Assembly: GCF_029846115.1 (NCBI RefSeq)
Contig: NZ_JARVZZ010000001.1
Location: 2,914,001 to 2,978,000 of the forward strand
Length of the DNA stretch: 64,000 bases
Direction of reading: 5' to 3'
Origin: Serratia marcescens
GTDB taxonomy: Bacteria > Pseudomonadota > Gammaproteobacteria > Enterobacterales > Enterobacteriaceae
This document shows, piece after piece, positions 18,350-27,171 of the stretch. The notes under the pieces were generated by a model that worked only from the letters and a program-made list of their open reading frames with translations, was not told the DNA's origin and did no database searches. The translations under genes and the position numbers were made by a program. Numbering within the stretch: position 1 is the stretch's first letter; each line of letters opens with the position of its first letter.

Positions 18350-19549
18350 ATGATTATCAAACCTAAAATTCGTGGTTTTATCTGCACCACCGCTCACCCG
18401 GCAGGCTGTGAAGCCAACGTCCGTGAGCAAATCGCCTACGTTAAGTCGCGCGGCGAACTGAAAAACGGGCCTAAAAAGGTGCTGGTCATTGGTGCATCCA
18501 CCGGTTACGGTCTGGCCTCGCGCATCAATGCCGCTTTCGGCAGCGGTGCGGCCACCATCGGCGTATTTTTCGAGAAGCCTGGCAGCGAAGGCAAAACCGG
18601 TTCCGCCGGTTGGTACAACTCCGCCGGTTTCGACAAGGCAGCTAAAGAAGAAGGCCTGTACGCGAAAAGCATCAACGGCGACGCATTCTCCAACGAGTGC
18701 CGTCAGACCGTGATCGATCTGATCAAAAAAGACTTGGGTCAGGTTGACCTGGTGGTTTACTCGCTGGCTTCGCCGGTGCGTAAGATGCCGGAAACCGGCG
18801 AAGTGGTGCGTTCCGCACTGAAGCCGATCGGCGAGCCGTACAAATCCGTCGCGTTGGACACCAACAAAGACGTGCTGGTTGAAGCCGTGGTCGAGCCGGC
18901 CAACGAGCAAGAAATCGCCGACACCGTGAAGGTGATGGGCGGCCAGGACTGGCAGCTGTGGATGGACGCGCTGGACGAAGCGGGCGTGCTGGCGGATAAC
19001 GCGCAGTCTGTCGCTTACTCCTACATCGGTACCGATCTGACCTGGCCAATCTACTGGCACGGTACGCTGGGTAAGGCGAAAGAAGATCTGGATCGCGCGG
19101 CGCACGTCATCAACCAGAAGCTGCAGGCCAAAGGCGGCGCGGCTTACGTTGCGGTGCTGAAGTCGGTGGTGACTCAGGCTTCCTCCGCTATTCCGGTGAT
19201 GCCGCTGTATATCTCCATCGTGTTCAAGATCATGAAGGAGCAGGGCATTCACGAAGGCTGCATCGAGCAGATCCAGCGTCTGTTCGCCACCAAGCTGTAC
19301 AGCGGTGCGGCGCCGGACACCGACGAGAAACATCGTCTGCGTCTGGATGATTGGGAACTGCGCGACGCCGTGCAGGAAACCTGCCGTGAAATCTGGCAGC
19401 AGCTGAACGACAACAACATCAACGAACTGACCGATTACCAGGGCTACAAGGCGGAATTCCTGCGCCTGTTCGGCTTTGGTCTGCAGGGCGTTGACTACGA
19501 CGCCGATCTGAGCGGCGAAGCCAACTTCGATGTGATCGAGCTGGTCTAA
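18350..19549 (+). CDS. fabV: Enoyl-ACP reductase FabV (trans-2-enoyl-CoA reductase family)
   Basis: NADH-dependent enoyl reductase of the last step of fatty-acid elongation. The 399-residue length, the start [20 protein letters not shown], the nucleotide-binding [15 protein letters not shown] near 42-56, and a Tyr-x8-Lys signature ([11 protein letters not shown] near 235-245) are all typical of FabV. The FabV class is known to be poorly inhibited by triclosan and underlies intrinsic resistance in several Gram-negatives. Monocistronic with its own terminator. Confidence 0.96.
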   Translation: MIIKPKIRGFICTTAHPAGCEANVREQIAYVKSRGELKNGPKKVLVIGASTGYGLASRINAAFGSGAATIGVFFEKPGSEGKTGSAGWYNSAGFDKAAKEEGLYAKSINGDAFSNECRQTVIDLIKKDLGQVDLVVYSLASPVRKMPETGEVVRSALKPIGEPYKSVALDTNKDVLVEAVVEPANEQEIADTVKVMGGQDWQLWMDALDEAGVLADNAQSVAYSYIGTDLTWPIYWHGTLGKAKEDLDRAAHVINQKLQAKGGAAYVAVLKSVVTQASSAIPVMPLYISIVFKIMKEQGIHEGCIEQIQRLFATKLYSGAAPDTDEKHRLRLDDWELRDAVQETCREIWQQLNDNNINELTDYQGYKAEFLRLFGFGLQGVDYDADLSGEANFDVIELV

Positions 19550-19568
19550 GCGCGTCGAGCGGTCAAAC

Positions 19569-19596
19569 AAGGTCGGGTTAGCCCGGCCTTTTTTAT
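19569..19596 (+). terminator. Rho-independent terminator of fabV
   Basis: An 8-bp stem with one G-T pair (aggtcggg / cccggcct) and a TTAG loop precedes six T residues. Confidence 0.8.
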
Positions 19597-19775
19597 TGCC
19601 TGCGAATTATCGGATGGCTAAGTGAAAATGTTTATTTCAGGTTAATAGGTTAACCAAGTGATTAACATCGGCGGGCGGCGTTGAAATAACGGCGGTTATT
19701 AAACTAAAGAAAGTCATTTTTTTATTTACCCTTGCCGCCGGCTGCGGGTATTTTATTTCCTTTAAGGAGAAAACG

Positions 19776-19994
19776 ATGACATGGCGTTTTTGGGCACCGG
19801 TACCGTTATTGTTGTTGAGCGCTTGCAGCGCGATTCAGCCGACGTCGACGTCCCCAGACTGGTCTCAGCCGCAGCCTGCCACGCGGGAGCAGCGGCAGCG
19901 CATCATGGCGGGCGAGTCCGCCTCCTCGGTATTGCACGAAGGAAATGTCGGCATTGGCGGCACCTTCGATGGGTCGAAAATATTCGATCGTTAA
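19776..19994 (+). CDS. Small lipoprotein (72 residues)
   Basis: A signal peptide with lipobox LLSAC (Cys17) is followed by a proline/threonine/glutamine-rich linker and a short C-terminal part (VGIGGTFDGSKIFDR). Residue +2 is Ser, which favours outer-membrane sorting. An AAGGAG site precedes the ATG. I do not recognise the family. It is the first of three small exported proteins in tandem. Confidence 0.72.
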   Translation: MTWRFWAPVPLLLLSACSAIQPTSTSPDWSQPQPATREQRQRIMAGESASSVLHEGNVGIGGTFDGSKIFDR

Positions 19995-20165
19995 GCCGCT
20001 AAATATATTCAGCCAAATTAATGCGCGCATTCTGCCGGTATTGTCGGAGGGTTTACCTTTCCTGCGTTATTCTGCCGTGGCCCGACTATTTATTGCGTTA
20101 GCAGACAATTCGTTTTCCTTATAGGGAACTGCCGGTTTATTTCGGTGTAATCAAAGGAGTTGCCC

Positions 20166-20471
20166 ATGGCGAAGGACATGGCCGCGATCTTTCTCTTGCT
20201 GTTGCTGCCGCTGAGCCAAAGCGCCGGCGCAGCGCGCTACGACAGGCAATGTGAAGGCATGTCGCCGGTGCTGTTTCAAAAGCGGCTGAAAGCGCTGGTG
20301 CAGGATCTGCGGCAGGAAATGAGCGAGGAAGCGCCGCCGACAGAGCGCGATGCGGAAGAGCTGGCGCGGCTGGCGGAGTGTGGTATCGAGCCCGGTAAAG
20401 CGCCCGTCACCGGCGGGCAGCGCGCGCCCCGTTCAGAGGAAAAGCCGGCGGCATCGCCGAACGGTTGCTGA
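20166..20471 (+). CDS. Small exported protein with two or three cysteines
   Basis: A 101-residue product from the ATG at 20166, with AAAGGAG just upstream. A hydrophobic signal (AAIFLLLLLPLSQSAGA) leads to a helical region (LFQKRLKALVQDLRQEMSEEA) and a low-complexity basic/proline tail ending in NGC. Cysteines in RQCEG and AECGI could pair. Function unknown. It lies in a small tandem with its neighbours. Confidence 0.68.
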   Translation: MAKDMAAIFLLLLLPLSQSAGAARYDRQCEGMSPVLFQKRLKALVQDLRQEMSEEAPPTERDAEELARLAECGIEPGKAPVTGGQRAPRSEEKPAASPNGC

Positions 20472-20514
20472 GCCGGCGTGCGCACAGAGTAAAACGATGT
20501 AAAAGGAGTCATTG

Positions 20515-20850
20515 ATGAAAAGGATAGTGTTGGCCGGCGTGGCCTTGTGTTGCGCCAGCTTCACGCAGGCGCGGGTGGATTTGGGATACCATGCGGCGGC
20601 GCCCAAGGACAGCAAGGTCACCGAGGAGTATCAGCAAAAGCGCGACGCATTGCGCCACAAGGTGTGGAATGTCGATAACCTGACGCTGGCCAACGAGCAG
20701 GCGATTGCACGGGAACAGCAGCGCGAGGCGGCAGAGACCGCCGAGCGGCAGCAGCGGAACCTGGAGCAGCAGCAGAAAAAGCAGCGTTGCCTACGGAGAC
20801 ACTCGAAAGATCCTCATCCCGAGGCGAAGTGTTACATGCACAACTTCTGA
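20515..20850 (+). CDS. Small periplasmic coiled-coil protein
   Basis: A 111-residue product with a signal peptide ending TQA, then a Glu/Gln/Arg-rich helix (REQQREAAETAERQQRNLEQ) likely to form a coiled coil, and a C-terminal pair of cysteines (RCLRRHSK and KCYMHNF). AAAAGGAG precedes the ATG at 20515. It starts 43 bp after the previous gene. I do not recognise the family. Confidence 0.7.
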   Translation: MKRIVLAGVALCCASFTQARVDLGYHAAAPKDSKVTEEYQQKRDALRHKVWNVDNLTLANEQAIAREQQREAAETAERQQRNLEQQQKKQRCLRRHSKDPHPEAKCYMHNF

Positions 20851-20887
20851 CATTAACCGTCCGGGCGCCATCAGCGCCCGGCGTCGT

Positions 20888-21607
20888 TTAGGCCGGGCGA
20901 CAATGCTCCTTCAGCATGGCGATCGCGTCCGGTTTCAGCTGATACAGATAGACCGGGCGGCCGGTGGCGCCGTACAGAATACGGGTGCCGAGAATGCCGC
21001 TCTCCGCCAGATAAATGAGGTACTTGCGGCAGGACACCCGCGAAATGCCGATGGCGTTGGCCAGGTTGTCGGTGGAGAATTCGCTGTCATGCTGCTGTTC
21101 TATCCACTCGCACACCGTGCTCAGGGTGATGCTGGTCAGCCCCTTCGGCAGCTTCTTGCTCTCCTGGCCGCCGGGCTGGCGGCGCAGCAGGCTGTCGACG
21201 TCGGCCTGCGAAAACTCGCGCTGCGCCAAGAGCTGCGACTGCTGCCGGTAGTGGCTCAGCGCCTCCTTGAAGCGGCTGAACTGGAACGGTTTGATCAGAT
21301 AATCCACCACGCCGTAGTGCAGCGCCTTTTGCACCGTGTTCACATCGCTGGCGGAGGAGATGATGATCACATCGGTTTTCTCGCCGAGTTCGCGCAGGCC
21401 GGGCAGCAGATCCAGCCCGTTCTCCTGCTGCATGTAGATATCCAGCAACACCAGATCGATGCTGACGCTGGCATCGGCCAGCAGGGCGCGCGCCTGGCTC
21501 AGGCTGGCGACCGTCGCCTGGCAGTGAAAACCGCCGACCTGGCTCAGGTAGTATTTGTTCAGCTCCGCCACCATCGGGTCGTCGTCGACAATCAGTACGT
21601 TAATCAT
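20888..21607 (-). CDS. dcuR: Response regulator DcuR (C4-dicarboxylate)
   Basis: CitB-family response regulator of 239 residues, the same as E. coli DcuR. The receiver domain has the acidic pair VDDD at 8-10, phospho-acceptor Asp56 (LLDIYMQ) and Lys107-type KPF. The segment RRQPGGQESKKLPKGLT links to a C-terminal winged-helix domain containing NAIGISRVSCRKYLIYLAES. It overlaps the 3' end of dcuS by 8 bases, giving coupled translation. Known targets in E. coli are dcuB, fumB and frd, none of which lie here. Confidence 0.93.
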   Translation of the reverse strand: MINVLIVDDDPMVAELNKYYLSQVGGFHCQATVASLSQARALLADASVSIDLVLLDIYMQQENGLDLLPGLRELGEKTDVIIISSASDVNTVQKALHYGVVDYLIKPFQFSRFKEALSHYRQQSQLLAQREFSQADVDSLLRRQPGGQESKKLPKGLTSITLSTVCEWIEQQHDSEFSTDNLANAIGISRVSCRKYLIYLAESGILGTRILYGATGRPVYLYQLKPDAIAMLKEHCRPA

Positions 21608-23213
21608 GGGCTCTGCTCTTGGCCTGATAGGGAAGGTGCACGAAAAATTGGGTCAGCTCGCCCGGTTCGGATTCGAAATCGATGCTGCCGCCCAGTTTCT
21701 CCAGATGGCTGCGGATCAGCGCCAGGCCGATACCGCGTCCCGTCCCCTTGGTGGAAAATCCGTGTTCGAAGATGCGCGTGCCGACCGCCGGATCGATGCC
21801 GGGGCCGTCGTCGCTGACGATACAGTGTAATTGATCGTCGTGGTGATGGAAGCTCAGGCCGATCTCGTGGCCCTCAACGCCGTCGATGGCGTCGATGGCG
21901 TTTTCGATCAGGTTGCCGAGTACGCTGATCAGCACGTGCGTAGTTTCCGCATCGTCGGTTTCCGGCAGCAGGCTGTTTTCCTCGATGGTCAGCTCGATGC
22001 CGGCTTCGTGGGCGCGACTGATCTTGCCGATGAAGAAGCCCGCCACTTCCGGCGAGTGGATCTTGCGCAGCAGCGCGCCGATCTCTTCCTGGTAGTTGCT
22101 GGCGGTGTTGATGATGTAGTTTTCCAACTGCTGGGTGGCCTTCATATGCAGCATGCCGAGTATCACGTGCAGCTTGTTCATAAATTCGTGTGACTGCACC
22201 CGCAGCGCGTCAGCGTAGTGCGCCATGCCGCTCAGGCGCTGCAGCAGGCGGCTGACCTCGGTCTTGTCGCGGAAGGTGGCGATGGCCCCGGTCACCTGGC
22301 CGTTGACGATCACCGGCACGGTATTGGTCAGCAGTTCGCTGCCGTTGAAGCTGATCTGCCGATCGCGCAGCGGTTCGCCGCTGGCCAGCACCTCCGCCAG
22401 ATGCAGCTGCGCCGGCCAATGCTTGCTGGCGGCTTCCAGCAGCAGGTTTTCCACCGGGCCGCTCTGGCGCAGCAGGCGCTTGGCCTCGTCGTTGACGATG
22501 GTGATGCGGGATTCATTATCGACCGCGATCACACCTTCTTTAATCGATTGCAGCATGGCGTTGCGCTGTTCGAACAGGTTGGAGATTTCGTAAGGCTCGA
22601 AACCCAGCATGATGCGTTTGAGCGCAGAGACCAGGAAGAAGGTACCCAGGCTGCCGACCAGGGCGGCGAAGGCAATGGTCCAATAGATGATCCAGCGGCT
22701 CTCCGCCACCACTCGCTGCACGGTGTCCAGCGCGATGCCGAGCGCCACCACGCCGATTTGCTGTTTCTGCGCGTCATACACCGGCACGAACACCCGCAGC
22801 GCCGGGGCCAGCGTGCCGCGGTTGATGGCGCTGTTGACGGTGCCTTGCAGCGCGGGGGCCAGATCGTCGCCGATAAAATGTTTGCCGATCAGCCAGGGTT
22901 TGGGGTGCGAATAGCGGATGCCCTGCATATCCACCACCGCCACGAACAGCAGCTCGTTTTGATGGCGCACCTGCTCGGCGAAGCGCTGAATGGCGCCGCT
23001 TTGGTCGCGCCGCTGCAGGCCGTCGACCACGGTGCTGGAGAGTGCCAGCGTATTGGCGACGGCGATGGCTTTCTGCTGCAGCTGGTCTTGCCCCTCGCGG
23101 CTCATCTGCACGAAAAACAGCGCGAACACCACCAGCAGCACCGAAGCGATGATGGCGGACACCATCAGCGTGATGGAGGTGCTCAGCTTGAGCGGCACCC
23201 GTTGTTTTGGCAT
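21600..23213 (-). CDS. dcuS: Sensor histidine kinase DcuS (fumarate/C4-dicarboxylates)
   Basis: A 537-residue inner-membrane kinase (E. coli 543). Order: membrane helix at about 13-35, periplasmic PASp domain with the ligand motif GIRYSHPKP (Arg and His contact the carboxylates in E. coli DcuS), second helix near 177-200, cytoplasmic PAS domain (IKEGVIAVDNESRIT), phospho-acceptor His in RVQSHEFMNKLHV, and an ATPase with N box (NLIENAIDAI) and G boxes (DDGPGI, GTGRGIGLAL). Forms a two-gene operon with dcuR. Confidence 0.94.
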   Translation of the reverse strand: MPKQRVPLKLSTSITLMVSAIIASVLLVVFALFFVQMSREGQDQLQQKAIAVANTLALSSTVVDGLQRRDQSGAIQRFAEQVRHQNELLFVAVVDMQGIRYSHPKPWLIGKHFIGDDLAPALQGTVNSAINRGTLAPALRVFVPVYDAQKQQIGVVALGIALDTVQRVVAESRWIIYWTIAFAALVGSLGTFFLVSALKRIMLGFEPYEISNLFEQRNAMLQSIKEGVIAVDNESRITIVNDEAKRLLRQSGPVENLLLEAASKHWPAQLHLAEVLASGEPLRDRQISFNGSELLTNTVPVIVNGQVTGAIATFRDKTEVSRLLQRLSGMAHYADALRVQSHEFMNKLHVILGMLHMKATQQLENYIINTASNYQEEIGALLRKIHSPEVAGFFIGKISRAHEAGIELTIEENSLLPETDDAETTHVLISVLGNLIENAIDAIDGVEGHEIGLSFHHHDDQLHCIVSDDGPGIDPAVGTRIFEHGFSTKGTGRGIGLALIRSHLEKLGGSIDFESEPGELTQFFVHLPYQAKSRAHD

Positions 23214-23339
23214 GGCGGTTCTCCGAATGGCGATATCACGGCGTATTCTAGCGAGGAATGAGGCAAGCTGCAGTTACCGGCAGCAGGTTATAGCATGCTG
23301 CCGGGGGAGCAGGGGGTTATTTTAGTTACAAAAAGCGGG

Positions 23340-24182
23340 TCACTGCTGATGGTAGATCTCCAGCGCCTGCTGGCCGCTGGCGCCTTGATGGATGATTGCC
23401 ATCAACGCGCGCACCACCTGCGACGGATTGCTGTGTTGATAGACGTTGCGGCCGTAGACCATGCCGGAGGCGCCCTGCGCCATCAGCGCGGCGGATTTCT
23501 CCAGCACCGGGCCCAGCTCCCCCTTGCCGCCGCCGCGCACCAGCGTCGGGCAGCGCGCCGCTTCCACCACGCGATGAAAATCTTCCACCCGCTCGGTTGG
23601 ATCGGCCTTGATGATGTCGGCACCCAGTTCGCGCGCCAGCCGCACCAGCGGCACGATCTTCTCCACGTCACCCAGCGAACCGTAGGCGGCGCCCTGGCCG
23701 GCCGGCGCCATCACCAGCGGTTCGATCATCAGCGGCATGGCGTAGCGATCGCAGGCGTGGCGCAGGCGGCCGATGTTCTCCACGCACTGGCGGAAAATGC
23801 CGGGCTCATCCGGGATCATATACAAATTGACCACCACCGCGGCGGCGTCCATTTGCAGCGCCGCGAGGATCGGCGCCTCCGGGTTGTGCAGCACCGCCCA
23901 CATTTCGCGGTGGCGCGCGGCGTTATAGGCGTTGCCGACGTCGGTACGCATCACCAGCGCCGGCTTTTCGCGCTGCGGCGCGCGCTGCAGCAGATCCGCC
24001 TGGCCGTAGTTGACCTGAATGGCGTCGGGGCGCGCGGCGATCAGGTTGCCCATCACCCGTTCGATATCTTCCAGACCGATTAAGAAATCCGGTTCGTTGG
24101 CGATGCCGTGATCGATCGCCACGTCCAGGCACTTGCCGTTGTTGAACAGGCGGTTCATCCGCACCTTACTGCTGAGCTGCAT
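23340..24182 (-). CDS. Class I DhnA/LsrF-type aldolase
   Basis: A 280-residue TIM-barrel enzyme of the DhnA fructose-bisphosphate aldolase / LsrF group. Visible motifs are LDVAIDHGIAN near 20-30, the Schiff-base lysine in GADIIKADPTE, and the phosphate-binding glycine runs LVRGGGKGE and GMVYGRNVYQ. The gene is divergent from a sugar ABC transporter 480 bp away, which suggests it cleaves a phosphorylated sugar that this transporter brings in. No kinase is present nearby. The actual substrate is unknown. It lies upstream of dcuS on the same strand, with a 126-bp gap. Confidence 0.8.
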   Translation of the reverse strand: MQLSSKVRMNRLFNNGKCLDVAIDHGIANEPDFLIGLEDIERVMGNLIAARPDAIQVNYGQADLLQRAPQREKPALVMRTDVGNAYNAARHREMWAVLHNPEAPILAALQMDAAAVVVNLYMIPDEPGIFRQCVENIGRLRHACDRYAMPLMIEPLVMAPAGQGAAYGSLGDVEKIVPLVRLARELGADIIKADPTERVEDFHRVVEAARCPTLVRGGGKGELGPVLEKSAALMAQGASGMVYGRNVYQHSNPSQVVRALMAIIHQGASGQQALEIYHQQ

Positions 24183-24531
24183 GTCAGGTCCTCCTGAGAT
24201 AGGGATATGTCCATTATTGCCGAGTAAGGATGGTCGGGAAACGCGGAAACCGCAAACTGCGTGGCCGCTCGCAGTTTTTGCCGGCGCACGAAAGGGAGAC
24301 GCTTGCCGGCGGCTTTCATTTCATTTGTTAGATCCGTGTCATGTTTTTGTTAATAAGCCATTCCAAAATGCATGTTTCGCTTGTTTGGGTTAAAAAGTTT
24401 CAATAATCTAAATTATGAAATAAACATTTAATAAAACGGTAAAGACGCCGTTTGCTGTGCCAGGGGTTTATTTCAATTGGTTGTTTTTAATCTGTTTTGA
24501 GATATCGATCACCATTTTGTCTACGGCCTTA

Positions 24532-24562
24532 ATACGGCGATTACACGGTAAATTCGCCGTAT
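24532..24562. promoter_or_regulatory. Inverted repeat between the aldolase and the sugar ABC operon
   Basis: Perfect 9-bp arms (ATACGGCGA at 24532-24540, TCGCCGTAT at 24554-24562) flank 13 bases, 105 bp upstream of the binding-protein ATG. It could be an operator for a repressor encoded elsewhere, or a leader-RNA stem. The surrounding 24183-24666 region is AT-rich, holds no gene, and must carry both divergent promoters. Confidence 0.45.
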
Positions 24563-24666
24563 CAAAGGGATAACACCGACCGTAATGTTGTTTGAATGTA
24601 AAAAATATTTTTCATTAGCTGTCAACCAACAGACCTCTTCATTCTAACGATTAAAGGGTAACGAAC

Positions 24667-25596
24667 ATGAAGCTGAAGAAACTGATCGCCGCCTCGGTAC
24701 TGATGTGTATGCTGCCGGCCAGCGTGTTGGCGAAAGACATCAAGATCGGCGTTTCCATGGCTTACTTCGATGACAACTTCCTCACCATTCTGCGCCAGTC
24801 GATGCAAAACAAAATGAAGGCCGACGGCAACGTCAGCGGCCAGTTCGAAGACGCCAAGGGCGACATCGCGCAGCAAATTCAACAAATCGAAAACTTCGTC
24901 AGCCAGGGCGTCGACGCCATCATCCTCAACCCGGTGGATACCCAGGGCGTCAAGCCAATGATCAAGCTGGCCGAGAAGGCCAAGATCCCGCTGGTGTTCG
25001 TCAACCGTAAGCCGGAGGTGGCGCTGCCGGCCGGCATGGCCTATGTCGGCTCCGACTCCAAGCTGGCCGGCAAGCTGCAGATGGAGGCGCTGGCCAAGCT
25101 GATGAACGGCAAGGGCAACGTGATGATCCTGTTGGGCGAGCTGTCGAGCGAAGCCACGCGCGATCGCACCCGCGGCGTGGAAGAGGTGGCGGCCAACTAC
25201 CCCGGCATCAAAATAGTCGACAAGCAAACCGCCAAGTTCTTCCGCAAAGAGGCGGTGGACGTCACCACCGACTGGATTTTGTCCGGCCAGCAGATCGACG
25301 CTATCGCCTCCAACAACGACGAAATGGCCATCGGCGCTATTTTGGCGCTGAAGCAAGCCAAGAAATCCGGCGTGCTGGTGGCCGGCGTTGACGGCACGCC
25401 GGACGCGCTGGAGTTCATCAAGAAGGGCGATCTGGCGCTGAGCGTGTTCCAGGACGCCAAAGGCCAGGGCGAAGGCGCGGTGCAGACCGCCGTTCAACTG
25501 GTGAAAGGCGAGAAAGTGGAAAGCAACGTGCTGATCCCTTACCAGTTGATCACCCAGGCCAATTACCAGCAATTCGCCGATAAAAACAAGAAATAA
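24667..25596 (+). CDS. Sugar ABC transporter periplasmic binding protein (ribose type), copy 1
   Basis: A 309-residue periplasmic binding protein of the RbsB/IbpA group. The signal peptide ends SVLAK, and the mature protein begins DIKIGVSMAYFDDNFLT. Ligand-site-like residues include VNRKPE, RDRTRGVEEV, SNNDEMAIGA and GVDGTPDALE. The sequence resembles inositol- and ribose-binding proteins, but the sugar cannot be named. It opens an operon with an ATPase and a permease; 75 bp separate it from the ATPase start. Confidence 0.9.
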   Translation: MKLKKLIAASVLMCMLPASVLAKDIKIGVSMAYFDDNFLTILRQSMQNKMKADGNVSGQFEDAKGDIAQQIQQIENFVSQGVDAIILNPVDTQGVKPMIKLAEKAKIPLVFVNRKPEVALPAGMAYVGSDSKLAGKLQMEALAKLMNGKGNVMILLGELSSEATRDRTRGVEEVAANYPGIKIVDKQTAKFFRKEAVDVTTDWILSGQQIDAIASNNDEMAIGAILALKQAKKSGVLVAGVDGTPDALEFIKKGDLALSVFQDAKGQGEGAVQTAVQLVKGEKVESNVLIPYQLITQANYQQFADKNKK

Positions 25597-25671
25597 GCCT
25601 TGAAGCCCGCCGCGGGCGCCGGTGTGGGGCGAGCGCGGCGAAAAACGTGGGTCAGTGCGGAGGTAAGCGGT

Positions 25672-27156
25672 ATGTACCCTTATGTTCTTGAGGCCGAAGG
25701 CATCAGCAAGCAGTTCCCCGGCGTCAAAGCGCTGGATAAGGTCTCGATAAAAATCAAACCCGGCAGCGTGCACGCGCTGATGGGAGAAAACGGCGCGGGC
25801 AAATCGACGCTGATGAAATGCCTGATCGGCATCTACCACCCGGACGAAGGCTCGATCAAAATCAAAGGCCGGCCGGTCACCTTCAGCGATACGCTGCAGG
25901 CGCTGCATTCGGGCATTTCCATGATCCACCAGGAGCTGAACCTGGTGCCCGACATGACGGTGGCGGAAAACATCTGGCTGGGGCGTGAGCCGGCGCGGCT
26001 GGGGTTTGTCAACCACGAACAGCTGAACGAACAGACCCGCGAGCTGTTGGCGCGGCTGAACATCAAACTGCAGGCGGAGACGCTGGTGGGTGAGTTGAGC
26101 ATCGCCAACCAACAGATGGTGGAGATCGCCAAGGCGGTATCCTACAACGCCGACGTGTTGATCATGGACGAACCGACCTCGGCGCTGACCGAAGGCGAAG
26201 TGGTGCACCTGTTCGCCATCATTCGCGAACTGCGCGAGCAGGGCAAAGGCATCATCTATATCAGCCACAAGATGGACGAGATCTTCGCCATCACCGACGA
26301 AGTGAGCATCTTCCGCGACGGCACCTTCATCGCCTGCGACAAAACCGAAAACCTGACCAAGCAGTCGCTGATCACCATGATGGTGGGGCGCGAACTGACG
26401 CAGATGTTCCCCAAATTCAACAACAATATCGGCGAGGAAGTATTGCGGGTGGCGGGGCTGCGCCGCAGCGGCTGGTTCCATGACGTGTCGTTCAGCGTCA
26501 AGCGCGGTGAGATCCTCGGCGTCGCCGGGCTGGTGGGCGCCGGGCGCAGTGAAGTGATGGAAAGCCTGTTCGGCATGCACCCGGCGGACGGCGGCGAGAT
26601 CTTTATCGAAGGCCAGGCGGTGAAGGTGGATTCCCCGGCGAAGGCGATCGAGAGTGGGCTGGCGTTTCTCACCGAAGACCGCAAGAAATCCGGCCTGTTT
26701 CTGGTGCTGTCGGTGGTCGAGAACATGAGCATCGTCAACCTGTCGGAATACATCGGCAAGAACGGTTTCGTCAGCCACGTGCAGATGGCTAAAGACTGCA
26801 TGGATCAGATTAAAAAGCTCAACATCAAAACGCCGACCATGGATCAGATCATCAATAACCTCAGCGGCGGCAACCAGCAGAAGGTGCTGATCGCGCGCTG
26901 GCTGCTGGCGCAGCCGAAAATCCTGATCCTCGATGAACCGACGCGCGGCATCGACGTGGGGGCGAAAGCGGAAATCTACCGCCTGATCAGCGAGCTGGCC
27001 AACCGCGGCGTTGCCATCATTCTGGTCTCCTCCGAGCTGCCGGAGATCCTCGGCATGAGCGATCGGGTGATGGTGATGCACGGCGGCCGCATCACCGGCA
27101 TTTTGGACAAAGACGACGCGGACCAGGAGAAGATCCTGGCGCTGGCCTCAGAATAA
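25672..27156 (+). CDS. Sugar ABC transporter ATP-binding protein (two ABC domains)
   Basis: A 494-residue tandem ABC ATPase of the RbsA/MglA/XylG type. Domain 1 has Walker A GENGAGKST, an altered signature (ELSIANQQMVE) and Walker B VLIMDEPTSAL. Domain 2 has a degenerate Walker A (GLVGAGRSE), the signature LSGGNQQKV and Walker B ILILDEPTRGIDVG, the normal asymmetry of this family. The ATG at 25672 follows GGAGG; a frame open 24 codons upstream has no such site. Energises import together with the following permease. Confidence 0.93.
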   Translation: MYPYVLEAEGISKQFPGVKALDKVSIKIKPGSVHALMGENGAGKSTLMKCLIGIYHPDEGSIKIKGRPVTFSDTLQALHSGISMIHQELNLVPDMTVAENIWLGREPARLGFVNHEQLNEQTRELLARLNIKLQAETLVGELSIANQQMVEIAKAVSYNADVLIMDEPTSALTEGEVVHLFAIIRELREQGKGIIYISHKMDEIFAITDEVSIFRDGTFIACDKTENLTKQSLITMMVGRELTQMFPKFNNNIGEEVLRVAGLRRSGWFHDVSFSVKRGEILGVAGLVGAGRSEVMESLFGMHPADGGEIFIEGQAVKVDSPAKAIESGLAFLTEDRKKSGLFLVLSVVENMSIVNLSEYIGKNGFVSHVQMAKDCMDQIKKLNIKTPTMDQIINNLSGGNQQKVLIARWLLAQPKILILDEPTRGIDVGAKAEIYRLISELANRGVAIILVSSELPEILGMSDRVMVMHGGRITGILDKDDADQEKILALASE

Positions 27157-27171
27157 CGAAGGGTGAACATC

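Noticed and set aside
24480..24510. CRP-like sequence upstream of the sugar ABC operon (TTTGAGATATCGATCACC)
   Set aside because: The two half-sites are separated by eight rather than six bases, so it does not fit the CRP consensus.
24622..27081. 819-codon open frame opposite the sugar ABC genes
   Set aside because: It spans two real genes and their gap and has a His/Gln/Val-rich composition typical of antisense frames. No ribosome site or domain.
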